A DNA stretch of 10,469 bases, from assembly GCA_020434465.1 (NCBI GenBank), contig JAGRAS010000030.1:1-10469 (forward strand). Reading direction: 5' to 3'. The DNA is from Bdellovibrionales bacterium (GTDB lineage Bacteria; Bdellovibrionota; UBA2361; JAGRAS01). Each line of letters opens with the position of its first letter. Position 1 is the stretch's first letter. Both the position numbers and the translations under genes were made by a program. Under the pieces are notes generated by a model. That model was not told where the DNA came from and searched no databases. It saw only the letters and a program-made list of their open reading frames with translations. Of this stretch, positions 1-5,778 are shown piece by piece.

Positions 1-81
1 ACCTTAGATATACCAAGAATTGCTTGTATTGCTTTGATTATTGTTGGTGTATGCGGTTTGAAATATTTTACTCCTGCTTAA
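1..81 (+). CDS. SMR-family small multidrug/guanidinium exporter, C-terminal end only
   Basis: The frame is open from base 1 to a TAA at 79-81 and encodes the last 26 residues of a protein. The visible tail contains PRIACIALIIVGVCGLK, the typical end of the fourth transmembrane helix of SMR transporters (EmrE/SugE/Gdx family); the G-[IV]-x-G-L-K ending resembles the SugE/Gdx branch more than EmrE. These are inner-membrane dual-topology dimers of about 105-110 residues that export quaternary ammonium compounds or guanidinium in exchange for protons. The catalytic membrane glutamate of helix 1 lies outside the window, so substrate class cannot be judged. The gene converges on the minus-strand gene ending at 133, with 51 bp between the stops. 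Confidence 0.68.
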   Translation, partial: TLDIPRIACIALIIVGVCGLKYFTPA

Positions 82-132
82 AAAAGCATACGAACATCAA
101 GTGCTCTAGAATCACTGTATTTAATTTCTGAA

Positions 133-678
133 CTAATCAATTCCAAAGTACTTATTCTGATAACTCGTAGATGCATCTTCTGCTAACAAAAAATCATGCG
201 GTTTATCATTTAGTATTGCAGTTAGCACAGACGCTATATGTCTCTTAATCATACTAATATCAATATCTTGCATTGAAAGTGGGATTAGTTTGGAAGATTT
301 GTCTAAGTTTTTAAACTTATGACCACGATCCCAATTAGCACCGTCCTCAGATTTTCGATCTATCTTGCTATACCTTAGTTTCAAACCGTCTCCAGTGATA
401 GCAACAAGAAATCTTTTTGAGCCAAAAAGAGCATAGTTAAAATTACCTATCTGGATCCATTGGTTATTACTTGCTAATAATTCTTTTAAGGCTATCCCAC
501 GGTCAGTGTTAAGAAAATTATTTAAAAACTGAAAGATTTTTCTAGCTTCCCTCTTATGCCAAGTAAAGTCTCTACTTGTTTGTTCTTGTCTATGCCTTTC
601 TCTAGAATCATCTGCCTTTATTTGAAGTAGCTGGGTAATTTTATCTGTGCTAGGTGGATCTAAGGTTATTGGAGTCAT
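133..678 (-). CDS. Unrecognised protein, about 181 residues
   Basis: I do not recognise this protein. It has no signal peptide or membrane segment and is rich in charged residues (a DSRERHRQEQ stretch near the N-terminus, RYSKIDRKSEDG in the middle), so a cytosolic and possibly nucleic-acid-binding role is conceivable but unproven. The frame is open up to a TTG at 741 and also contains an ATG at 711. I chose the ATG at 678 because TTGATT (741-736) and TATAGC (718-713), 17 bp apart on the minus strand, look like a promoter. That would put transcription start near 706, downstream of both earlier starts. A weak GAGA lies 8 nt before the 678 ATG. It is divergent from the gene beginning at 831/955 and convergent with the SMR gene. 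The start is uncertain; the frame itself is probably real. Confidence 0.55.
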   Translation of the reverse strand: MTPITLDPPSTDKITQLLQIKADDSRERHRQEQTSRDFTWHKREARKIFQFLNNFLNTDRGIALKELLASNNQWIQIGNFNYALFGSKRFLVAITGDGLKLRYSKIDRKSEDGANWDRGHKFKNLDKSSKLIPLSMQDIDISMIKRHIASVLTAILNDKPHDFLLAEDASTSYQNKYFGID

Positions 679-712
679 ATGCTTAATCTCGCAAATAAAA
701 TGTATCTTCATT

Positions 713-741
713 GCTATAACACGAGGAAGAACGGTAATCAA
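713..741 (-). promoter_or_regulatory. Candidate sigma70-type promoter for the gene at 133-678
   Basis: Read on the minus strand, TTGATT (741-736) is followed after 17 bp by TATAGC (718-713). Both are 4/6 matches to the consensus with ideal spacing. If used, it excludes the TTG at 741 and the ATG at 711 as translation starts. Confidence 0.4.
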
Positions 742-775
742 ATTAACTTTTAACTACAATCAGGGAATAAAATTC

Positions 776-803
776 TTGAACAAATATATTGTTTAGCTAT
801 AAT
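776..803 (+). promoter_or_regulatory. Promoter for the gene at 831/955
   Basis: A perfect TATAAT -10 hexamer (798-803) lies 16 bp after TTGAAC (776-781). The predicted transcription start is near 810. It is followed by AGGAAA (818-823), a plausible ribosome binding site, and a TTG at 831. This places the start of translation well upstream of the ATG at 955. Confidence 0.6.
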
Positions 804-830
804 TTGAAAACTTATCCAGGAAATTTGACT

Positions 831-954
831 TTGAGCAGTAACTATCAAAATCCAAGTTTTTTAAAAAAAAAATTTTTTTGAGCCACAAGCTGTAGCGCAA
901 TCTTGTTTCCAAGCTATATCTAGCGCTTCTCATGCGCTTGTAAATCCAGAGCTT
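831..954 (+). other. Out-of-frame 5' extension of the next gene, interrupted at an A10/T7 homopolymer
   Basis: A TTG at 831 has an AGGA 9 nt upstream and opens the frame MSSNYQNPSFLKKK..., which stops at TGA 879-881. The stop comes just after six T, ten A (863-872) and seven T (873-879). The frame of the downstream gene is open without a stop from 865, reading FFEPQAVAQSCFQAISS and on into the ATG at 955. Removing a single A or T from the homopolymer fuses the two frames into a protein of about 452 residues. The 955 ATG itself lacks a convincing ribosome binding site, and the promoter at 776-803 fits the 831 start. Possible causes are an assembly or sequencing indel, transcriptional slippage on A10, phase variation, or recent inactivation. 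Confidence 0.6.
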
Positions 955-2190
955 ATGGCTGTCCTTAGTTCAAAATATAAAATAACCCCGCAGATAATTT
1001 GGAATTTATTCGATCAACTGCAAAATGAATTTCTTGTTGCCATGCCAATTGATCAATATACAGCTGATAAGAAAAAAGAACTTGCTCAAATATTATTAAG
1101 TGAGAGTAAACCCATTTTGTTTTTAGCTGAAGATAGCTTTTTTTTAATAAGACAGTCAGGATCAAGCACTGAAATTCCCACACAAAGTCAAGCTGAAAAC
1201 TATGAATTTGAACGCGCTCAATCTGACTTAGCTAACTGCCTGGATAATATAACTGCTGAAAAAAGAAAATTTTTTACATCATTTAAATATGCACTTGAAT
1301 TAGCTAAGACCCTTAATCCTACCTTAACAAAAGGCGATATCCCTGATGTAAGAACAGCATATTCACTTTTAAGACTTAGAAGCGTGTTAGCAAAGCACCC
1401 GGCAGAAGATTTACATTTTACAGTAATGGGCACAGGCAGTTTTTACCAGCCTAATTTCAGGCGTTACTTTGATTTAGTTTCAATGATTGCTGAATTTAGC
1501 GGTAAACCGCAAGTTGCAATGTGGTTAAAAAATCTCAGTGCCGGATTCGCAATTGTTGATGCAGAAACAAAAGTCTCTGATGCAGCAAAAACTGCTCTAA
1601 CAGTAGAAATCAATGGCATTAAAAGGCAAAACAATCTTTTTGAACCTATCTCTGCTCAACTAAGAAATATTGAAGAGCTTCAATTAGAACTCAAAAATCC
1701 CAATTCTCTCCTTAGTCAAATTGCTTCTGCTCGTGATCAGCTTTTAAATGATTTAGAAAGTCTGAATTTTTACGATTTGCTTGAAGTCCTTGAATGGTGT
1801 GGAAAATTTGATGATATCGCATCAAAACTATCTATGCTCGATATTCCATCAACAAACGGTCAAAGCCTGTCTAGCAGCATAGCTTCGAAATTACAAATCT
1901 CTTCTGAAATAAGAGATCTAAACTGGCAATTTGAAAAACCTACACATATCTTTAAGTTTTGTTTTTTAAGAATTGGGGAAGTTTTATTGAAATTTACTTG
2001 TGAAGGCTTTCAAGCTTTTGCTATGAATTTTCACGATATTAAAAACGCTTATCAAATAGAGCCTCAACTTGAAATTGCAGCTAAAGAAATATTAATTCCA
2101 AACTTTTTAGGAGAACTTTATTTTCATACTTACTGTAAAAGTGATTCCTATTCTGGAATTGCTCATATTTTGAAGCAAAGATTTGCATAA
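955..2190 (+). CDS. Unrecognised mainly helical protein, 411 residues, N-terminus probably longer
   Basis: I do not recognise the family. The intact frame from ATG 955 encodes a soluble protein without signal peptide or membrane helices. It is mostly helical by composition, with a coiled-coil-like stretch at residues 215-280 (AQLRNIEELQLELKNPNSL and following) and a possible compact domain around residues 150-200 (HFTVMGTGSFYQPNFRRYF). The real translation start is probably the TTG at 831 in another frame (see the 831-954 entry), because ATG 955 has no good Shine-Dalgarno sequence and coding-like sequence continues upstream in frame. It ends 2 bp from the stop of the convergent phosphatase gene, so the two transcripts must overlap at their 3' ends. 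No function is proposed. Confidence 0.7.
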   Translation: MAVLSSKYKITPQIIWNLFDQLQNEFLVAMPIDQYTADKKKELAQILLSESKPILFLAEDSFFLIRQSGSSTEIPTQSQAENYEFERAQSDLANCLDNITAEKRKFFTSFKYALELAKTLNPTLTKGDIPDVRTAYSLLRLRSVLAKHPAEDLHFTVMGTGSFYQPNFRRYFDLVSMIAEFSGKPQVAMWLKNLSAGFAIVDAETKVSDAAKTALTVEINGIKRQNNLFEPISAQLRNIEELQLELKNPNSLLSQIASARDQLLNDLESLNFYDLLEVLEWCGKFDDIASKLSMLDIPSTNGQSLSSSIASKLQISSEIRDLNWQFEKPTHIFKFCFLRIGEVLLKFTCEGFQAFAMNFHDIKNAYQIEPQLEIAAKEILIPNFLGELYFHTYCKSDSYSGIAHILKQRFA

Positions 2191-2192
2191 AA

Positions 2193-3758
2193 TTACTTTT
2201 CATCACTTTTTGTGCTTATTGAAATGATATAAACATCATCAAAAAGCGGATAAGGATTCTCTGCACTTTCCCAATTAAAAAATCTAGCGATAGCTTTACC
2301 AGCGCCAAGACTTAAAGTCATTTGAATTCTATATAAATGTTCTTTTTGGTTTTGTTTCTCTAACTCTTCAAGCACTTTCACTGCTCGTTCTTTAGCTGAT
2401 AATCCGGTCTCATTGAAGTTTTCTAAAAACTTTTCATATTTAATTATAAAAGCACAGGCTTGATCGCTAAAAAGCTTGCTAACTGGATTTTCCATCTTAT
2501 CTTCATCAGCATGTAAAGTTTGATTATCAAAACTAATTAAAAACTTTACCAACTTGGTTAAGCTTTCATCTTTTTGATAAAAAGCAACTAAGTTAAAAAG
2601 CGCTGTATAATATTCTAGCGTGGGTTGAGAGTACTTTTCTGCCCATTCGAATAAAGGAAAATACTTATATCTCTCATCTCGTATGATTCCTTCTGTAAAC
2701 CTGACCCCATCAGTGCAAAATAGAACTGATGAAGAAAATAATTCTGCGCTTGGCGCACAAAATCCAACATGAAAACCTCTAGCTTCTTCCTTCAAAATCT
2801 CATCTATAGCCAGCATAAATCTCATTTGATACTCATCAGTCATTCTCCCATTAGGTGGCTCAAGTGAAATTGAAGGCCTGTTTAAGTTTGGTTTCTTCTT
2901 ATGCGCTTCTGGAAAAATTGAATCCTCTACAATTGCCGTATTTATTAATGGAGCAAAGTTAATCTCTTTAAGAGCTGGAGGAAGATCGACTAGCTCCTCT
3001 ACCGGAATTAAGTGATCATATAAAGAAATAAAGCCATCATCCATGGTAAAAATTATGCTTTCTTCTGCAGAAACAATTAAGATTTTATTTGTGGCGCAAA
3101 TAAATTGCTTCAAAACACTGGCTGCATCTAATTCTATTTCATCTAGTACTTGAAAAATTTTTAAGTATAACTTTGAATATATGCTGGCAAGGAACTCGGG
3201 AGAGCTAAGTTTGCCCTCAAAATTTGACTCTAATTCACTTAAACTTTCAAATACTGCTTCAGTTGTAAGATGTGATTGCAAAAGAGCTCCGATATCAGAA
3301 TACTTAGCTGAGCTTACACCATCAGATTGCACAACAACTAAATAATCACGACTTCTTGTTATTACAGCTTGATCCTGACAAGCTTTCCCATTAACAGCAT
3401 GTTTCCTACCTGTGATTTGCACTGTCTTAATACAGATATCTTCTAAACTAATTGGGCCAACAGCTGAAATTGGAGTAGTTGAAACTCTATGTCCATTAAA
3501 TGCTTCCGCAAATGCATGCTTTGCATAAGCAAGTGATCTATTTTTTAAATCTTCTTCAGAAATTAGATTTTTAAGTGGAAGTTCACCTTTATCAGCACTT
3601 ATTTGATTAATCTTCTTAGCTATTTTAGATAGTTCTTCAAGTAAACTTTCCTTGCTAGCTACTTTAATTAAATGCCAATAAGTAAAATTTGCTCCTACAG
3701 TTTTAAACTGAGGATCATTAAAATTGATTGCTGCTTGCTGCTCTGGTGACACATCCAT
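2193..3758 (-). CDS. PP2C-type (PPM) serine/threonine protein phosphatase, divergent
   Basis: This 521-residue cytosolic protein (from ATG 3758) has the ordered motifs of the PP2C_2/PphC-like branch of PPM metal-dependent phosphatases. GRKHAVNGKACQDQ (residues 117-130) supplies the first metal-binding aspartate in the H...CQD form. SDGVSSAKYSDIGA (145-158) carries the DG metal site. MDDG (239-242) matches the central turn, CTDGV (348-352) the next metal aspartate, and SDQA (431-434) replaces the usual terminal DDxT. An N-terminal extension of about 105 residues precedes the domain, and a long insertion (roughly 243-345) separates the third and fourth motifs. Such phosphatases remove phosphate from Ser/Thr and often pair with Hanks-type kinases; none lies in this window. 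The frame also opens at a TTG at 3797, but that TTG belongs to a -35 element, so ATG 3758 is preferred. Confidence 0.72.
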   Translation of the reverse strand: MDVSPEQQAAINFNDPQFKTVGANFTYWHLIKVASKESLLEELSKIAKKINQISADKGELPLKNLISEEDLKNRSLAYAKHAFAEAFNGHRVSTTPISAVGPISLEDICIKTVQITGRKHAVNGKACQDQAVITRSRDYLVVVQSDGVSSAKYSDIGALLQSHLTTEAVFESLSELESNFEGKLSSPEFLASIYSKLYLKIFQVLDEIELDAASVLKQFICATNKILIVSAEESIIFTMDDGFISLYDHLIPVEELVDLPPALKEINFAPLINTAIVEDSIFPEAHKKKPNLNRPSISLEPPNGRMTDEYQMRFMLAIDEILKEEARGFHVGFCAPSAELFSSSVLFCTDGVRFTEGIIRDERYKYFPLFEWAEKYSQPTLEYYTALFNLVAFYQKDESLTKLVKFLISFDNQTLHADEDKMENPVSKLFSDQACAFIIKYEKFLENFNETGLSAKERAVKVLEELEKQNQKEHLYRIQMTLSLGAGKAIARFFNWESAENPYPLFDDVYIISISTKSDEK

Positions 3759-3767
3759 TATTTTGAA

Positions 3768-3797
3768 ATTATAGTTGAAAAAAAAACTCTTAAGCAA
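3768..3797 (-). promoter_or_regulatory. Promoter of the PP2C phosphatase gene, probably giving a near-leaderless mRNA
   Basis: Read on the minus strand, TTGCTT (3797-3792) is followed after 18 bp by a perfect TATAAT (3773-3768). The ATG at 3758 lies only 9 nt beyond the -10 box, so the 5' leader would be about 2-4 nt, and no Shine-Dalgarno sequence is present. Confidence 0.5.
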
Positions 3798-3807
3798 ATT
3801 TGATACA

Positions 3808-3856
3808 AAAAAAAGCTAGTTTACTTAATAAAATGCAAAAGCTTTTAGCTTTTTTT
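3808..3856. repeat. Long A/T-tailed hairpin between divergent genes
   Basis: AAAAAAAGCTA (3808-3818) is perfectly complementary to TAGCTTTTTTT (3846-3856). The 27-nt loop contains a second palindrome, AAAAGCTTTT (3837-3846). On either strand the hairpin is followed by or built into a T-tract, like a bidirectional terminator, yet it lies between two divergent genes where no long transcript should end. Confidence 0.45.
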
Positions 3857-4000
3857 ACCAAGAAACACATGAGTCAACTCTTTGAAAGGATTAATAGATT
3901 TAAACGCTAAGGTTCTATAGCTTTGGACTTGCAATTCTGATATTTTAGCGATCGTTTGAACCATTCAAACTTCCATTACCTATTTTTTTTAGGATCACTT

Positions 4001-5602
4001 ATGAAAACCATTCCATTATTTTTATCTAAAGCATATCTTTTATTTCTTTGTTTTATAATTTTAAATGTAGTTGGTTCTGTACCAGTATTAGCAGACCCTC
4101 CAAACTCAAATATCTGCTCATTTATAACTAATGAGGTATCAAGCACAGACGTGCCTAAAAACATTACTGACTTTACTACGACTGAATCCACGCTAGTTGT
4201 TTCGGGAGTACCATCGATTGTTAGAGATGTAGATATCACCCTTTCGATTTCTCATACTTTCGCAGCAGACTTAGATGTTGTCTTAGTATCTCCAGCAGGA
4301 ACAGAGGTTACTCTTACTACTGATAATGGCGCAGGTAATGACAACGTATTTCAGGGGACTACTTTTGACGATCAAGCTACTGACGTAGTCACACAATATA
4401 CATTTATGGACAATGTCGTAGCTACTAAGCTTATTCCAGAGGGTGCTTTATGGGCTTTCTCAGGAGAAAATCCAAATGGAACTTGGAAACTTAAAGTAAC
4501 TGATGATTTAGCTCCAGACGCTGGAACTATAAACTCCTGGTCTTTAAACCTATCAAGTTGTGAAGGTTCACAACCAATTGCCGTTGAAACTGGAGTCTGG
4601 TTTTCAAACCCTGCGTTAGCAATTCCTGATAACGATCTAACAGGAGTTACAGCAACAGTTGATGTTTTTGATATGCAAGCTGAAATATGCCAAGTTGAGT
4701 TAACTTTAAATCTGCCACACACATTTGCATCCGATATAGAGGCTATCCTAGAGTCTCCATCAGGAAAAACTACTCAGATTTTGTTAGATAATGGTGGTGG
4801 TTTAGATAATATTTATGATGGCTCAGTCTTTACTGATAAAGCGGGTGCAATTCCTGTATCAGACTTCCCCAATGTTGATAATGTAGTTTCAACACCAATT
4901 ACTCCCGTTGGCGCAATGGCAGCTTTTATTGGAGAAAGTCCTAATGGTACCTGGAAACTACATTTATTAGACGATGCAAATAGTGACACAGGGACATTAA
5001 ACACTTGGATACTTAAAATACTCACCTGTGACAAAGACACTGATGCTGATGGAGTCGGAGATCTTAATGACAACTGTATTAACTCGGCAAATATAGATCA
5101 AGCTGACTCAGATGCTGATGGTACTGGTAATGCTTGTGACACCTGCCCCAATGATCCAAGTAAAATTACACCTGGAACATGTGGTTGCGGTATCAAAGAT
5201 GTCGATAAGGGTGGCATTCAAGATGGAGACACTGAAAGCAATGGTATCTTAGATTGCCTCTATGGTGCCGAAGCTAATAACTTCGCAAGTGATATTAAAG
5301 CTCGTGTTGATGCCGTAAAATATGGCAAAAACCGTAAGAAGCGCAAAGCAACTCGCACAGAAATTGCTGAAATCTTAAGTCTAATTGACACTCTTGGAGC
5401 TTATATCTCAACTCATAGTAGTGATATCTTATTTGCTCAAGGGGGCACTTTTGACTCAACAAGTAGTGGCATTACAAAACTTAGCAAGCAATTAAAAAAG
5501 TTAAAAAAGAAACTTAAAGTTTCAAAAAGTGCTTTTAATCGTTTAAGAAGCAAAGCTGGAAAAACAGCCGGGCTAATAGAAGGATCATTACCAAGCACTT
5601 AA
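4001..5602 (+). CDS. Secreted tandem P-domain protein with thrombospondin type 3 repeats
   Basis: The 533-residue product starts with a signal peptide (hydrophobic core about residues 10-29, probable cleavage VLA|DPP after residue 31). Two proprotein-convertase P-domains follow, at about residues 50-186 and 205-343, each with SHTFAADLDVVL- or PHTFASDIEAIL-type strands and the hallmark ENPNGTWKL / ESPNGTWKL and GTxNxW ends. Residues 344-420 are calcium-binding TSP3 repeats (DTDADGVGD, DSDADGTGNACD) with a CPNDPSK...GTCGCG cysteine segment. The remainder is strongly basic (KNRKKRK, KQLKKLKKKLK) and helical. No protease catalytic domain is present; P-domains normally sit C-terminal to subtilisin-like or metallo-proteases, so this is probably a cell-surface or extracellular binding protein. 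AGGA at 3991-3994 lies 6 nt before ATG 4001. The frame extends to a TTG at 3956, but that would bury the signal peptide. Confidence 0.8.
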   Translation: MKTIPLFLSKAYLLFLCFIILNVVGSVPVLADPPNSNICSFITNEVSSTDVPKNITDFTTTESTLVVSGVPSIVRDVDITLSISHTFAADLDVVLVSPAGTEVTLTTDNGAGNDNVFQGTTFDDQATDVVTQYTFMDNVVATKLIPEGALWAFSGENPNGTWKLKVTDDLAPDAGTINSWSLNLSSCEGSQPIAVETGVWFSNPALAIPDNDLTGVTATVDVFDMQAEICQVELTLNLPHTFASDIEAILESPSGKTTQILLDNGGGLDNIYDGSVFTDKAGAIPVSDFPNVDNVVSTPITPVGAMAAFIGESPNGTWKLHLLDDANSDTGTLNTWILKILTCDKDTDADGVGDLNDNCINSANIDQADSDADGTGNACDTCPNDPSKITPGTCGCGIKDVDKGGIQDGDTESNGILDCLYGAEANNFASDIKARVDAVKYGKNRKKRKATRTEIAEILSLIDTLGAYISTHSSDILFAQGGTFDSTSSGITKLSKQLKKLKKKLKVSKSAFNRLRSKAGKTAGLIEGSLPST

Positions 5603-5610
5603 AAAATTGA

Positions 5611-5669
5611 ATGACTTTGCATGGTAAAAAACTTTTACTATGCAAAGTTATCAAACCTTATCTTTTTTA
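5611..5669 (+). terminator. Rho-independent terminator of the P-domain gene
   Basis: Bases 5611-5629 and 5633-5651 form a long hairpin of about 19 pairs (including two G-T wobbles) with a 3-nt AAC loop; the core is ACTTTGCAT paired with ATGCAAAGT. A T-rich tract (TCTTTTTTAT, 5661-5670) follows after a 9-nt gap. It starts 8 nt after the stop codon. The displaced T-tract makes it slightly atypical. Confidence 0.6.
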
Positions 5670-5679
5670 TAGATATCGT

Positions 5680-5697
5680 GCTTAAACTAAGTTAAGC
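5680..5697. repeat. Small inverted repeat upstream of the 5779 gene
   Basis: GCTTAA (5680-5685) and TTAAGC (5692-5697) flank a 6-nt loop about 80 bp before the TTG start at 5779. It could be an operator or a chance AT-rich palindrome; nothing further supports either reading. Confidence 0.25.
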
Positions 5698-5778
5698 TTA
5701 TTCTTGATAATTACGTATTTGACTTTGATACCACTAAGCTAATTTGTTAAGTCAGCAGCATAATTTAGGATATATGTT

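Noticed and set aside
71..90. GCTT-AAAA-AAGC hairpin (76-87) as a bidirectional terminator
   Set aside because: A 4-bp stem overlapping the SMR stop codon, without a following T-tract on either strand, is too weak to call.
965..1433. Minus-strand open frames inside the 955-2190 gene
   Set aside because: They are short, without ribosome binding sites, and antisense to a much longer frame.
3759..3797. TTG 3797 as start of the PP2C protein
   Set aside because: It lies in the TTGCTT -35 element, and the TATAAT box would be inside the coding region.
3956..4000. TTG 3956 as start of the P-domain protein
   Set aside because: It adds 15 residues ahead of a canonical signal peptide; AGGA at 3991 correctly positions ATG 4001.
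4372..5073. Minus-strand open frames inside the P-domain gene
   Set aside because: They are shadows of a clearly assigned coding frame with recognised domains and have no start signals.
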